The notes: generated by a model from the letters alone, not told the origin. A stretch of DNA of 64,000 bases from Haloarcula halobia (GCF_029338255.1 NZ_CP119787.1:1860001-1924000); one strand, 5' to 3'. Shown: positions 1-8,739, numbered from the stretch's first letter. Program-made: numbers and translations.

Positions 1-104
1 CACTCCGTGTCGTAGCCCATCTCGTCGACGGCGTTCAGGATGGCCTTCGACTCCTTGCTCGAGTGGAGGCTCAACACGCCCACTGTAATGTCTTCCTCGC
101 TCAT
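1..104 (-). CDS. RimK-type ATP-grasp ligase, N-terminal fragment (cut by window edge)
   Basis: Only the first 34 codons are present; the reading frame runs off the left edge. The start MSEEDITVGVLSLHSSKESK, followed by a segment around NAVDEMGY, resembles the N-terminus of haloarchaeal RimK-family alpha-L-glutamate ligases, which are ATP-grasp enzymes that add amino acids to a C-terminal or side-chain acceptor. It is transcribed away from the zinc acylase gene at 216. That pairing of a RimK-type ligase with a succinylglutamate desuccinylase/aspartoacylase-type gene is common in haloarchaea and supports the call. The ATP-grasp domain itself is outside the window, so the assignment rests on the N-terminal segment and context. 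Confidence 0.6.
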   Translation of the reverse strand, partial: MSEEDITVGVLSLHSSKESKAILNAVDEMGYDTE

Positions 105-185
105 GGCGCGACATTCTCCCTGCCTCAAAAAAGGGTTGCTGGTCCACCTGCCGTATCACAGGGTGTCTCACTCCTGGCGGTGACG

Positions 186-193
186 TTTATATA
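186..193 (+). promoter_or_regulatory. TATA box for the zinc acylase gene
   Basis: TTTATATA ends 22 bp before the ATG at 216. This is the expected archaeal TATA-to-start spacing for a leaderless message and decides the choice of start codon for that gene. Confidence 0.6.
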
Positions 194-215
194 CCCGGAC
201 CCGCTCGTAGGTGGC

Positions 216-1241
216 ATGGACGAGGCCACGCCGTTCACGTACGACGGCGGCCGGGTGGACCCAGGTGAGATTCAGAACGTGCGGTACACCGTCAGCGAGA
301 CGTACATGGGCGATGCGGTCCGGATGCCGGTCACCATCGTCAACGGCGGACGGCCCGGACCGACGGTGTTTCTCAGCGCCGCCGCCCACGGCGACGAGCT
401 CAACGGCGTCGAGGTCGTCCGGGAGGTGGCCCAGGAGTGGGACCACGAGGACCTCGCGGGCACGCTGGTCTGTCTCCCGGTGTTGAACGTCCCCGCGTTC
501 CTCGCCCAGGAGCGGTACCTCCCTATCTACGACCGCGACCTGAACCGGTCGTTCCCCGGCCACAAGGACTCGACCAGCGCCAAGCGGATGGCACACCGTA
601 TCTTCCGGAACTTCCTGGAACCGTGTGACCTGGGCCTTGACTTCCACACCTCGACGCGCGGGCGGACGAACATGCTCCACGTCCGGGCCGACATGTCCGA
701 CCCGGAGGTGGCCCGCGTGGCAAACGCCTTCGCCTCGAATCTCATCATCGCCTCCGAGGGTCCTGACGGGTCGCTCCGCCGTGAGGCCAGTCGCGCGGGG
801 ACGCCCACAATCACCATCGAGATGGGCGAGGCCCACCGGTTCCAGCGCGGACTCATCGACAGCGCCCTGGAGAGCGTCCGCTCTGTCCTCGCGGAGTTCG
901 GGGTGCTAGAGAGCGAAGTCGTCCGGTGGCCCGGGTGGCGGGCCGTCGTCGAAAACGGGGTGGGCGACAAGACCTGGCTCCGGGCCGACGCGGGTGGCCT
1001 CGTCGACATGCACCAAGAGCGGGGCGGCATCGTCTACGAGGACGAGACCATCTGTACGATCACGAACCCGTTCAAGACAGAGACCACGGACGTCACCGCG
1101 CCGTTTACCGGCCTGCTCGTCGGCGTCCTGGAGAACCCGCTGGTCTACCCGGGGAATCCCCTGTGTCACCTCGTGCACCTCGACGAGCGGACCCGACGAG
1201 CGATCGAGCAGACGGGTGCGGTGTCGATCGAGGGCCGCTAG
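216..1241 (+). CDS. Succinylglutamate desuccinylase/aspartoacylase family zinc hydrolase
   Basis: A 341-residue M14-like deacylase. The zinc site is visible: AAHGDELNG supplies the His and Glu of the HxxE motif and DFHTST supplies the third ligand; DLNRSFPG is the family substrate-loop signature between them. The C-terminal third is the beta-rich domain of the AstE/AspA group. The exact substrate, an N-acyl amino acid or similar amide, cannot be read from sequence. The frame is open back to 63, but the ATG at 216 is preferred because a strong TATA element (TTTATATA, 186-193) sits 22-30 bp upstream, giving a near-leaderless transcript as is usual in haloarchaea. It lies head-to-head with the RimK-type gene, and the two probably act on the same kind of amide-linked product. 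Confidence 0.85.
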   Translation: MDEATPFTYDGGRVDPGEIQNVRYTVSETYMGDAVRMPVTIVNGGRPGPTVFLSAAAHGDELNGVEVVREVAQEWDHEDLAGTLVCLPVLNVPAFLAQERYLPIYDRDLNRSFPGHKDSTSAKRMAHRIFRNFLEPCDLGLDFHTSTRGRTNMLHVRADMSDPEVARVANAFASNLIIASEGPDGSLRREASRAGTPTITIEMGEAHRFQRGLIDSALESVRSVLAEFGVLESEVVRWPGWRAVVENGVGDKTWLRADAGGLVDMHQERGGIVYEDETICTITNPFKTETTDVTAPFTGLLVGVLENPLVYPGNPLCHLVHLDERTRRAIEQTGAVSIEGR

Positions 1242-1474
1242 CCGGAGCCACCGCGTTCGGGCAGGAACGTACAGGTTTCTGACAGGACACCGGCAGTTCT
1301 ATATGTCCACGAGCGAATTATTCATGTTAGTGACAACACGCACGCGGTCGACGGCACCGCACGGCCCCAATCCCTACACCACCGCATGATCTCCCCACAG
1401 ACAACTCTCGGCGAACGGCGCTGTCGCCACGGCAGAGCTTGCCGGCCCCGCCGACGGGCGCTTCCCGGAGGACC

Positions 1475-1738
1475 ATGCCCCTAGACGCCCCGGAACGGTC
1501 CGAGGTGTCGGTCCCGGCCTCGGTCCGCATCGTGGAGACGATAGCCGAACTCGAGGGCGTCGACCCGCTCGATCTGGAACCGGGACTGGACACCGTCATC
1601 GACACGGACGCGCTCGATTACCTCGTCCGCCACGAGGGCGGGTCTTTCACCCTCGAGTTCACTTACGGGACACACCACGTGCTCGTGACCGAGGACGCCA
1701 TCCACGTCGACGGCACGGTGTCGACCCCCCTCGACTGA
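1475..1738 (+). CDS. HalOD1 output domain protein
   Basis: An 87-residue protein (MPLDAPERSEVSV to STPLD). The pattern of a short helix (VRIVETIAELEGVDPLDLEPGLDTVID), a spacer around LDYLVRHEGG, and a C-terminal beta strand pair (LEFTYGTHHVLVTEDAIHV) is the HalOD1 output-domain fold, found in hundreds of haloarchaeal proteins alone or behind sensor domains. The family role is inferred to be signal output; no partner is adjacent. An in-frame upstream ATG at 1439 would add 12 residues rich in Pro/Ala/Arg and is less likely. The 230 bp upstream hold no other gene I can support. Confidence 0.75.
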   Translation: MPLDAPERSEVSVPASVRIVETIAELEGVDPLDLEPGLDTVIDTDALDYLVRHEGGSFTLEFTYGTHHVLVTEDAIHVDGTVSTPLD

Positions 1739-1863
1739 CCCCGCCACCCTGTGGCAGTCGAGGCCCCGTTTCCGTCGGATATTGCCGGGAACCGCCCGCC
1801 AGTCGCGGCGATTCGCGCACGCGGTAGTAACTACTATCTGTCCCCGGTCCAACCCCCCACTGT

Positions 1864-2283
1864 ATGAGTCAGTCTTACAATCGCGGCACCGTCGAGGACT
1901 TCGGACGGTGGCGGGAGTTCACGGCCGGGATGTGGGCCTGGATATTCCACAAGTTCACCGGCTGGGTGCTCGTGGGCTACCTCTTTACCCACATCGCGGT
2001 CCTGAGCACCGCGATCAACGTCGATCCGGCGGCCGCACAGTCGAGCGCGGACATCTACACGAACACGATTGCGGGCCTGGAGAGTCTCCTCGTCGTGCGG
2101 TTCCTGGAGGTGGGGCTCCTGGCCGTGGCCGTCTTCCACATCCTGAACGGCATCCGACTGCTGATGGTCGACCTCGGCGTGGGTCTCGAATCACAGGACA
2201 AGAGTTTCTACGCGTCGCTGGTGCTGACCGGCGCCATCGTCGTCGCGAGCGTGCCGACGTTCCTCGGGGGGAAGCTCGTCTGA
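1864..2283 (+). CDS. sdhC: Succinate dehydrogenase cytochrome b556 subunit
   Basis: A 139-residue membrane anchor with three hydrophobic spans (about residues 33-52, 78-103, 118-135). [17 protein letters not shown] and [12 protein letters not shown] carry the histidines expected to ligate heme b. It is the first gene of an sdhCDBA operon: it overlaps sdhD by one base (TGATG at 2281-2285), with sdhB and sdhA following closely. Together these genes encode complex II, which oxidises succinate to fumarate and passes electrons to quinone at the cytoplasmic membrane. A TATA-like CTACTATCT at 1831-1839 lies about 25-33 bp upstream of the start. Confidence 0.93.
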   Translation: MSQSYNRGTVEDFGRWREFTAGMWAWIFHKFTGWVLVGYLFTHIAVLSTAINVDPAAAQSSADIYTNTIAGLESLLVVRFLEVGLLAVAVFHILNGIRLLMVDLGVGLESQDKSFYASLVLTGAIVVASVPTFLGGKLV

Positions 2284-2648
2284 TGGCCGAACACTACTCC
2301 TCTTTCGAGCGGGGCGGCCGCCGCTGGCTGTTCCAGCGTCTGACAGCCGTCTTCCTCATCGGCGTCCTCGCCTTCCACTTCGTCTTGCTGCACTTCGTGA
2401 ACCACGCCGCCGACATCACGTTCCTCGGTACGCAGGCCCGGATGAGTCAGGTGGGCTACTTCGCGACGATGTGGCTGTTCCTCGTGACGGCGACGTTCCA
2501 CGGTGTCAACGGCGTGTACAACGCCCTCCTCAACCAGGGACTCACGGGTTCACAGAAAAACGCCGTCAAGTACCTCCTCGGCGTCGCTGGCCTCCTGCTC
2601 GTGGTGCAGGGGACCCGCGTCGCCCTCGCGATGACCAACCTCGTCTAA
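2283..2648 (+). CDS. sdhD: Succinate dehydrogenase membrane anchor subunit
   Basis: A 121-residue protein starting [20 protein letters not shown] with three predicted membrane spans (about residues 20-40, 55-78, 93-115). HFVLLHFVNH and FHGVNGVYN hold candidate heme/quinone-site histidines. The start codon overlaps the sdhC stop, so the two anchors are translationally coupled. It is the second membrane subunit of complex II. The frame is open upstream of this ATG, but upstream codons would overlap sdhC entirely, so the ATG at 2283 is taken. Confidence 0.92.
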   Translation: MAEHYSSFERGGRRWLFQRLTAVFLIGVLAFHFVLLHFVNHAADITFLGTQARMSQVGYFATMWLFLVTATFHGVNGVYNALLNQGLTGSQKNAVKYLLGVAGLLLVVQGTRVALAMTNLV

Positions 2649-2650
2649 CT

Positions 2651-3535
2651 ATGAGCACACAAATCGAACAACAGGAGACGGAGACCGAAGAGCAGGAGGC
2701 GGAACCGGAGGTCGAATCCCCCGGCGACCGCCGTCGAGCGGCGAAGCGACAGCGACTCGACGAGCAAGAGGCCCAGCGCGTCGCCGAGGAAGAGACCCTC
2801 GACGACGAGGAGACGGTCCACCTGAAGGTGTTCCGCTACGACCCAGAGGTCGAGGGCAAGCAGGAACCCCGGTTCGACGACTTCACGGTCCCCTACCACA
2901 AGGGGATGACCGTCCTCGACGCGCTCATCTACGCCCGGGACCGCTACGACTCGTCGCTGACGTTCCGCCACTCGTGTCGCCAGGCGGTCTGTGGCTCCGA
3001 CGCGCTGTTCGTCAACGGCCGGCAGCGACTCGGCTGTAAGACCCAGCTGTCGGACCTCGACGACCCGGTCCGCATCGAACCGCTCCCCCACCAGGAGGTC
3101 GTCAAGGACCTCGTCGTGGATATGGAGCACTTCTACGACCAGATGGAGGCCGTCGAGCCGTACTTCGACGCCGACGAACTCCCCGAGGACGACCTGGAAG
3201 AACAGCGCCAGACCCGCGAGAACCGCGAGAAGGTGAAGATGTCCACCCGGTGTATCTGGTGTGGCGCCTGCATGTCCTCGTGTAACATCGCCGCCGGCGA
3301 CAACGAGTACCTGGGCCCCGCGGCCATCAACAAGGCCTACCGCTTCGCGATGGACGAACGCGAGGGCGAACAGCGCAAGCAGGAACGACTGCGCATCATC
3401 GAACAGGAGCACGGCGTCTGGCGCTGTCAGACCCAGTTCTCCTGTACCGAAGTGTGCCCGAAGGACATCCCGCTGACCGAGCACATCCAGGCGCTCAAGC
3501 GGGAGTCGGTGAAGAACAACCTCAAGTTCTGGTAA
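2651..3535 (+). CDS. sdhB: Succinate dehydrogenase iron-sulfur subunit
   Basis: A 294-residue protein with an acidic, coiled, probably disordered N-terminal extension of about 60 residues (rich in Glu/Gln) that bacterial SdhB lacks. The plant-type [2Fe-2S] site is CRQAVCGSD...LGC; the third ligand position is Asp, as in E. coli SdhB, so this is not a defect. The C-terminal half carries CIWCGACMSSC for the [4Fe-4S] cluster and SCTEVCPKDIP for the [3Fe-4S] cluster. It starts two bases after the sdhD stop. It carries electrons from the flavin in SdhA to the quinone site in SdhCD. Confidence 0.95.
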   Translation: MSTQIEQQETETEEQEAEPEVESPGDRRRAAKRQRLDEQEAQRVAEEETLDDEETVHLKVFRYDPEVEGKQEPRFDDFTVPYHKGMTVLDALIYARDRYDSSLTFRHSCRQAVCGSDALFVNGRQRLGCKTQLSDLDDPVRIEPLPHQEVVKDLVVDMEHFYDQMEAVEPYFDADELPEDDLEEQRQTRENREKVKMSTRCIWCGACMSSCNIAAGDNEYLGPAAINKAYRFAMDEREGEQRKQERLRIIEQEHGVWRCQTQFSCTEVCPKDIPLTEHIQALKRESVKNNLKFW

Positions 3536-3557
3536 TCCTAAGACGATTCAACGACCA

Positions 3558-5384
3558 ATGTACGAACACGACGTTATCGTGGTCGGCGCGGGCGGCGCCG
3601 GCCTCCGGGCGGCCATCGCAGCGCACGAAGAGGGCGCAGACGTCGCCCTCGTGACGAAACTCCATCCGGTGCGAAGTCACACCGGGGCGGCCGAGGGTGG
3701 CATCAACGCCGCGCTCCAGGAGGGCGACTCCTGGGACCTGCACGCCTACGACACGATGAAGGGGTCGGACTACCTGGGCGACGCCCCCGCCATCGACACG
3801 TTCGCGAAGACGGCCCCCGAGGAGGTCATCCAGCTCGAACACTGGGGGATGCCGTTCTCCCGCGAGGACGACGGTCGCGTCTCGCAGCGACCGTTCGGCG
3901 GCCTCTCATACCCGCGGACGACCTACGCGGGCGCCGAGACGGGTCACCACCTGCTGCACACGATGTACGAGCAGGCGGTCAAGCGCGGCATCGAGGTCTA
4001 CGACGAGTGGTACGTCACGAACCTCGCCGTCACCGACCACGACGACCCCGAGGACCGCGAGTGTCACGGCTGTGTCGCCTACGACATCAAGTCCGGGAAG
4101 ATAGCGGGGTTCCGCGCGAAGGGCGGCGTCATCCTGGCGACGGGCGGCCTGGGCCAGGCGTTCGACCACACGACCAACGCCGTCGCCAACACCGGCGACG
4201 GCTGTGCGATGGCATACCGCGCCGGCGTCCCGATGGAGGACATGGAGATGATCCAGTTCCACCCGACGACGCTGCCGTCGACGGGCGTCCTCATCTCCGA
4301 GGGGGTCCGCGGCGAGGGCGGTATCCTCTACAACGACGACGAGGAACGCCTGATGTTCGAGTACGGCTACGCGAACAACGACGGCGAACTCGCCTCCCGC
4401 GACGTCGTCTCCCGGTCCGAGCTCACCGAGATCAACGAGGGTCGGGGAATCGAGGACGAGTACGTCCACCTCGACATGCGGCACCTGGGCGAGGAGCGCA
4501 TCCTGGACCGCCTCGAGAACATCCTCCACCTCGCGGAGGATTTCGAGGGCGTCGACGGCCTCGATGAACCCATGCCGGTCAAGCCCGGCCAGCACTACGC
4601 CATGGGCGGCGTCGAGACCGACGAGAACGGCGAGACGTGCATCGAGGGGCTCTACGCCGCCGGCGAGACGGCCTGTGTCTCCCTGCACGGTGCGAACCGC
4701 CTGGGCGGCAACGCCCTACCGGAACTGCTGGTCTTTGGCGCCCGCGCCGGCTACCACGCCGCGGGCAAGGACATGAAGACCGCGGAGATCCAGACCGGCC
4801 CGTCCGCCAAGAGCGAGGCCGGCGACGTCCACCCGCCGGTCGAACCCGGTGCCATCGACGCCGGCGGCGAGGACGTGGCCGCCGACGGGGCCGCCGTCGA
4901 ACCCACGGCCGTCATCGAGAACGCGGTCGAACGGGAGCGCCACCGCGTCGAGACCCTCCTCGAGTCGGACGGCATCAACCACGCCGAGGTCCGCGCCGAG
5001 GTCCAGGAGACCATGACGGACAACGTCAACGTCTTCCGCGAGGAAGACAGCCTGAAACAGGCGCTCCGCGACATCCGGCAGGCACGCGTCGACTACGAGG
5101 ACGTCGCCGTGGCCGACCCGTCGCGGACGTACAACACCGACCTCATCCACACCATCGAGACGCGCAACATCCTGGACGTCGCCGAGGCGATCACGCTCGG
5201 GGCGCTGGCCCGCGAGGAGTTCCGTGGCGCCCACTGGCGCGCCGAGCACCAGGAGCGCAAGGACGACGAGTGGATCAAACACACCATGCTCGCCTGGAAC
5301 GACGGGACCCCTGAACTGTACTACAAGCCCGTCATCCTCGAAGGCGACGAACAGACCTACGAGCCCAAGGAACGCTCGTACTGA
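3558..5384 (+). CDS. sdhA: Succinate dehydrogenase flavoprotein subunit
   Basis: A 608-residue catalytic subunit of complex II. The FAD-binding Rossmann motif (VVGAGGAGLRAAIAAHEEG) is at residues 8-26, and PVRSHTGAAEGGINAAL carries His41, the expected covalent FAD attachment residue. HFHP-type active-site residues appear in EMIQFHPTTLPSTG, and HGANRLGGNALPELLVFG is the conserved capping/FAD region. Around residues 410-450 there is an Ala/Gly/Glu-rich insertion (GDVHPPVEPGAIDAGGEDV) typical of halophilic acidification. It is the last gene of the sdhCDBA operon, 22 bp after sdhB. Confidence 0.96.
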   Translation: MYEHDVIVVGAGGAGLRAAIAAHEEGADVALVTKLHPVRSHTGAAEGGINAALQEGDSWDLHAYDTMKGSDYLGDAPAIDTFAKTAPEEVIQLEHWGMPFSREDDGRVSQRPFGGLSYPRTTYAGAETGHHLLHTMYEQAVKRGIEVYDEWYVTNLAVTDHDDPEDRECHGCVAYDIKSGKIAGFRAKGGVILATGGLGQAFDHTTNAVANTGDGCAMAYRAGVPMEDMEMIQFHPTTLPSTGVLISEGVRGEGGILYNDDEERLMFEYGYANNDGELASRDVVSRSELTEINEGRGIEDEYVHLDMRHLGEERILDRLENILHLAEDFEGVDGLDEPMPVKPGQHYAMGGVETDENGETCIEGLYAAGETACVSLHGANRLGGNALPELLVFGARAGYHAAGKDMKTAEIQTGPSAKSEAGDVHPPVEPGAIDAGGEDVAADGAAVEPTAVIENAVERERHRVETLLESDGINHAEVRAEVQETMTDNVNVFREEDSLKQALRDIRQARVDYEDVAVADPSRTYNTDLIHTIETRNILDVAEAITLGALAREEFRGAHWRAEHQERKDDEWIKHTMLAWNDGTPELYYKPVILEGDEQTYEPKERSY

Positions 5385-5440
5385 GCGCCGTTCCGCGGCC
5401 GCTTGCCGATTCTCCCGTCTCCGACACGATGTCACGTCCA

Positions 5441-5450
5441 GTACATATTT
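5441..5450 (+). promoter_or_regulatory. TATA-like element upstream of the tRNA-like gene
   Basis: GTACATATTT lies about 29-38 bp before the first base of the tRNA-like sequence at 5479, the spacing seen for archaeal stable-RNA promoters. It suggests the element is transcribed rather than being a dead fragment. Confidence 0.4.
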
Positions 5451-5478
5451 TCGTGACGCGCGCCTACTGACTCGTCGC

Positions 5479-5577
5479 GGAAGGGTGGCTCAGTGGTAGA
5501 GCGTCTCCGGCCGGGGACTCCCCCGGCCGGGAGTCGACCCGCACAGGGCTCCGCGTGGTTCGAATCCCGCCCCTTCC
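5479..5577 (+). ncRNA. tRNA-like RNA with a long GC hairpin in place of the anticodon arm
   Basis: The 99-nt sequence has a perfect 7-bp acceptor stem (GGAAGGG / CCCTTCC), a normal D-arm (GCTC-AGTGGTA-GAGC) and a T-arm with a perfect B-box (GGTTCGAATCC), although the T-stem needs one bulged base to pair. Between D- and T-arms there is no 7-nt anticodon loop with U33. Instead GTCTCC-GGCCGGGG-ACTC-CCCCGGCC-G-GGAGTC folds into a stem of about 14 bp with one mismatch and one bulge, followed by a small CCC-GCACA-GGG hairpin at the variable-arm position. I tried intron-containing and class II readings and none gave a proper anticodon stem. It may be a decayed or rearranged tRNA, or a tRNA-derived small RNA. 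The acceptor sequence does not match any haloarchaeal elongator tRNA I know. Confidence 0.45.
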
Positions 5578-5941
5578 ATGTCGCCATCGCTGGACGGGCA
5601 GCCACGGCTGCGACGCTGTGAGAGCAGGGAAAGGGGGAAAGGAGTGGAGGACCAGGCACCACCGAGGTACCTATATCGACAGTATCGGGAACTGGATATA
5701 ACTCTTGACTTCCAATTTCAAATATTGAGAACGACGCCCGTCGGGGCGGCCTGGACCTGCCGGTGGTCGTCCCTGCGTGTATCGATTGCTCCCTCGCAAC
5801 ACACGTCCGGGGACGTCTCTCACCGGGTGATTCCGGGAGGAATTGTGCGTGGGTGCTGACCCATGTAGGGAAAGCACCTGCATCGTACTCGGCGGCAGCG
5901 CCGCCTCGTGTCGAGGGCCGCGGGATGCACGCCCCTCGCGG
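5578..5941. other. Intergenic stretch without a supported gene
   Basis: The region between the tRNA-like element and the tRNA-Leu remnants has open frames on both strands, but codon usage is not protein-like and no family is recognisable. Bases 5680-5735 are distinctly AT-rich (CTGGATATAACTCTTGACTTC, then TTTCAAATATTGAGAACG), unlike the surroundings. It could be a promoter-like or foreign segment. Confidence 0.4.
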
Positions 5942-5968
5942 GCGATGCGTGGGACCGGATTCGAACCG
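5942..5968 (-). repeat. Duplicate of the tRNA-Leu 3' end (candidate attachment-site remnant)
   Basis: These 27 bp match the 3' end of tRNA-Leu plus its flank (6055-6081) with a single C/T difference, in the same orientation and 113 bp away. They comprise the acceptor 3' strand, part of the T-arm and GATCGC-type downstream bases in the tRNA sense (GGTTCGAATCC then GGTCCCACGC). A direct repeat of a tRNA 3' end is the usual trace of a site-specific integrative element. No integrase is present between or beside the copies, so only a scar would remain. Between the copies is another B-box-like sequence (GGTTCAAACC near 6005) and a short inverted repeat ACCGTCTGCAGACGGT. Confidence 0.5.
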
Positions 5969-6058
5969 TCTGCAGACGGTCGCTCGCGCGCTGCGTCTGC
6001 CGGGGTTCAAACCGGTCGTGCATCGACCGGCACTCGCGGTCCGCTCGTGCCGTAGCGA

Positions 6059-6143
<85 letters not shown>

Positions 6144-6276
6144 TCGCTCTGTCTTGCTGCGTTATTTCGTATCCCGTGGTATAATAAAAGCGCTTTCCTT
6201 TGTACCCGACCGCGCCAGGGTGTCCCACCCCTGACGAACCGGGCGTTTCAAATACGACGAGGACGCTACCGACCGC

Positions 6277-6771
6277 ATGGCCAAATACTCGACCGGCAGC
6301 GGGGGCGACAGCGCCGGCGGGAGCTGCGGGCTCTGCGGTGCCGAAGGCGGTGACCTCCAGACCGCCGACGTCGCGGGTGCGACCCTCCAGCTGTGTCGCG
6401 ACTGCGCACGCGACCACGGCAAGACGGACCGGACACAGACCAGCGACGACGACGAGCGAGCCCGCCGGAAGAAGGCGGCACAGAACACCGCGCGCCTCCG
6501 GGACGCCCAGCAGGGCGACGCCTCCCACTGGGAGGACGGCGCCGACTACGACGACGACCAGCTGCCCTACCTCGTGAAGGGGTACGGCAAGCGCGTCACC
6601 GAGGCGCGACAGGCGGCGGGCCTCCAGACCGCCGACCTGGCCGCGGAGATCGACGCCGACGAGTCGGCCGTCCTCGCCGTCGAACAGGGCCGTGCGACCC
6701 AGGCCGGCGTCGGTGGGTCGCTCGTCGCCAAACTCGAGGAGTTCCTCGACGTGGAACTGGTCGAAGACTGA
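6277..6771 (+). CDS. Archaeal MBF1-like transcription factor (zinc ribbon plus HTH)
   Basis: A 164-residue protein with a Gly/Ser-rich start, an N-terminal zinc ribbon (CGLC at residues 17-20 and CRDC about 20 residues later), a charged linker, and a C-terminal Cro-type helix-turn-helix (about residues 93-160; [21 protein letters not shown], then [12 protein letters not shown]). This zinc-ribbon/HTH order is that of archaeal multiprotein bridging factor aMBF1, thought to bridge TBP or the ribosome with regulators. The start is the ATG at 6277; a TATA-like TTTCAAATAC lies upstream near 6246-6255. The adjacent acyl-CoA dehydrogenase starts 37 bp downstream on the same strand. Confidence 0.82.
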   Translation: MAKYSTGSGGDSAGGSCGLCGAEGGDLQTADVAGATLQLCRDCARDHGKTDRTQTSDDDERARRKKAAQNTARLRDAQQGDASHWEDGADYDDDQLPYLVKGYGKRVTEARQAAGLQTADLAAEIDADESAVLAVEQGRATQAGVGGSLVAKLEEFLDVELVED

Positions 6772-6808
6772 CCCCGATACCTTTCTCCGTGCCGCCCCAA
6801 CCGGGGCT

Positions 6809-7936
6809 ATGGACCTCTCGCCCGACCAGCGTGCGATCCGGGACCTCGTCAGAGATTTCGCCGTCGAGGAGGTCCGTCCGACGGCACGCGAGGCCGACCG
6901 CGACCAGTCGTTCCCCGAGGCCGTCTGGGACGGCCTGGCCGCCCTCGACGTCACGGGGCTCACCACTCCCGAGGCATACGGCGGGTTCGAGGCGGACCGG
7001 CTGACCTACGCCCTCGTCAACGAGGAGCTTGCCTACGGGTCGCTGTCGGTCGCGACGGCGCTGTCGGTCCACTGCCTGGCGACGTCGTGTATCGCCGAGT
7101 TCGGCGACGGGACCGTCCGCGAGGAGTGGTTGCCGGAGATGGCTACCGGGCGTCCGGTCGGTGCGTTCGCGCTGTCCGAGCCCCAGGCCGGGTCGAACCC
7201 CCGGCAGATGGCGACCGTCGCGCGGCGCGAGGGCGACGCGTACGTCATCGACGGCGAGAAGCAGTGGATAACGAACGGCCAGCGCTCGGGCGTCGTCGTG
7301 GTGTTCGCGAAGACCGACCCGGCGGACGACGACTCCATCACGCAGTTCCTCGTGCCGAAGGACGCGGCGGGACTGTCGGTCGGCGAGAAGGAGGACAAGC
7401 TGGGCCTGCGGGCCAGCGACACGACCTCGCTGACGTTCGACGGCGTGCGGATTCCCGCCCGCTACCGACTGACGGAGGCTGGCGAGGGGCTCGCGGCGGC
7501 GCTCTCGATACTCACCGGCGGGCGCCTCGGTATCGCGGCCCAGGCGACCGGCGTCGCACAGGCCGCCCTCGACGAGGCGCTGGCGTACGCACAGGAGCGC
7601 GAGCAGTTCGACGGCCCCATCGCCGACATCCAGTCCATCCGGCACACCCTCGCCGAGATGGCGACGACGGTCCAGGCCGGTCGCCTGCTCACCTGGGACG
7701 CCGCCCGGCGGATGGACCGCGGCGAGGACGCCCGGCGGGCGGCCAGCATGGCGAAGTACTTCGCGAGCGAGGGGGCCGTCGACGTGGCAAACGAGGCCGT
7801 CCAGATCCACGGCGGCTACGGCTACACGACGGAGTTCCCCGTCGAGCGCCTCTACCGCGACGCGAAGGTCACGACCATCTACGAGGGGACGAGCGAGATT
7901 CAGCGAAACATCGTCGCACGCGACCTGCTCGAGTGA
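6809..7936 (+). CDS. Acyl-CoA dehydrogenase
   Basis: A 375-residue FAD enzyme, the normal length for the family, introducing the alpha-beta double bond into an acyl-CoA during fatty- or branched-acid oxidation. [12 protein letters not shown] (FAD/substrate loop), KQWITNG, and [14 protein letters not shown] are family signatures. The catalytic base is the Glu in IYEGTSEIQ near the C-terminus, within the arginine-containing segment that ends ...[11 protein letters not shown]. The start [18 protein letters not shown] is chosen because upstream residues in the same frame read as the non-coding gap after the aMBF1 gene. Chain-length specificity cannot be told. Confidence 0.93.
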   Translation: MDLSPDQRAIRDLVRDFAVEEVRPTAREADRDQSFPEAVWDGLAALDVTGLTTPEAYGGFEADRLTYALVNEELAYGSLSVATALSVHCLATSCIAEFGDGTVREEWLPEMATGRPVGAFALSEPQAGSNPRQMATVARREGDAYVIDGEKQWITNGQRSGVVVVFAKTDPADDDSITQFLVPKDAAGLSVGEKEDKLGLRASDTTSLTFDGVRIPARYRLTEAGEGLAAALSILTGGRLGIAAQATGVAQAALDEALAYAQEREQFDGPIADIQSIRHTLAEMATTVQAGRLLTWDAARRMDRGEDARRAASMAKYFASEGAVDVANEAVQIHGGYGYTTEFPVERLYRDAKVTTIYEGTSEIQRNIVARDLLE

Positions 7937-7990
7937 CTCGTCGGTCCGGAGGTGGGAAGGCATTTGGTCTGTGGCCAGCTACCGTCGCCT

Positions 7991-8533
7991 ATGACTCACG
8001 ACGCCGTCGTCTACGACCTCGACGGCACGCTCGTCCGGCTTGCTGTCGACTGGGGGGCCGTCGCGTCGGCCGTCGACGAGGTACTGACCGACCGGGGCGT
8101 CGCCACGGGGACGCGCGGCCTCTGGGAGATGCTGCAGCTGTCCGACGAGACAGGTCACCGGGAGGTCGTCGAGGCGACGATAACCCGCTTCGAACGCGAC
8201 GGGGCCCGCGACTCGACTCGCCTCGACCTGGCAGACGGGCTGCCACACGACGTCCCGGTCGGCGTCTGCTCGCTCAACGCGGAAGTCGCCGTCCGGACCG
8301 CCCTCGACGTCCACGACATCGAGGGGCACGTCGGCCCCGTGGTCGGCCGGGACAGCCTGGGCAGTGCGAAACCGGACCCGGAAGGGCTGCTCGCCGTCGT
8401 CGACAGACTGGACGCGAGGCCCGAGGCGACGGTGTTCGTCGGGGACTCGGAACGCGACGCCGAGACGGCCCGGCGGGCGGGCACGGACTTCGCGTGGGCG
8501 CGCTCGTTCGATCAGCGCCGGTACCGGGCGTAG
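7991..8533 (+). CDS. HAD-superfamily hydrolase
   Basis: A 180-residue haloacid-dehalogenase-type phosphatase. Motif I is VYDLDGTLV (nucleophile Asp9, general acid Asp11), motif II is CSLN (Ser/Thr position), and motif III/IV is SAKPDPEG followed by VFVGDSERDAETARRAG with the Mg-binding aspartates. A small helical cap between motifs I and II places it in the phosphoglycolate-phosphatase-like subfamily. Substrate unknown. Its 3' end overlaps by 22 bp the 3' end of the convergent membrane protein gene. Confidence 0.85.
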   Translation: MTHDAVVYDLDGTLVRLAVDWGAVASAVDEVLTDRGVATGTRGLWEMLQLSDETGHREVVEATITRFERDGARDSTRLDLADGLPHDVPVGVCSLNAEVAVRTALDVHDIEGHVGPVVGRDSLGSAKPDPEGLLAVVDRLDARPEATVFVGDSERDAETARRAGTDFAWARSFDQRRYRA

Positions 8534-8739
8534 AGATAGACGACGACGGCGGTCACAAACCAGACGACGGCCCCGACCCGTACGGCAAAGAGTGCACGCG
8601 CCGTCCACGAAGTGAGCGTCGCGAACGCCGAGAGTCCGACGACGACGGGCGTCCCGACGAGGATGGTCGTCAGGAAGGTGACCTGCATCACCCACCCGAA
8701 GTCGACGCCGTCCGGGTCGGTCTGTTCGACTGCTGGCAC
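8512..8739 (-). CDS. Small two-span membrane protein (DUF5822-like)
   Basis: From the GTG at 8739 this is 75 residues: VPAVEQTDPDGVDFGWVMQVTFLTT and onward. Two hydrophobic helices (about residues 16-38 and 48-68) end in YLYARYRR, a positive-inside tail. The TDPDGVDFGWVMQVTF start is shared by a small haloarchaeal membrane family that I believe is DUF5822. A farther GTG at 8796 would add 19 residues (FGLGETARRITGPAERSR) but would overlap the panB promoter, so the shorter form is preferred. It converges on the HAD gene with a 22-bp overlap. Function unknown. Confidence 0.65.
   Translation of the reverse strand: MPAVEQTDPDGVDFGWVMQVTFLTTILVGTPVVVGLSAFATLTSWTARALFAVRVGAVVWFVTAVVVYLYARYRR

Noticed and set aside
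63-215. N-terminal extension of the zinc acylase gene from the ATG at 63
   Set aside because: It would place the TATA box inside the coding region and overlap the divergent RimK-type start; the ATG at 216 fits the promoter and family.
2990-3040. Missing third cysteine in the [2Fe-2S] motif of SdhB (CGSD)
   Set aside because: Aspartate at this position is normal in E. coli SdhB and related proteins, so it is not a defect.
5479-5577. Selenocysteine tRNA or intron-containing tRNA-Met/Trp
   Set aside because: No UCA anticodon, no extended acceptor/T geometry, and the exons do not match haloarchaeal tRNA-Met or tRNA-Trp; no bulge-helix-bulge placing a usable anticodon was found.
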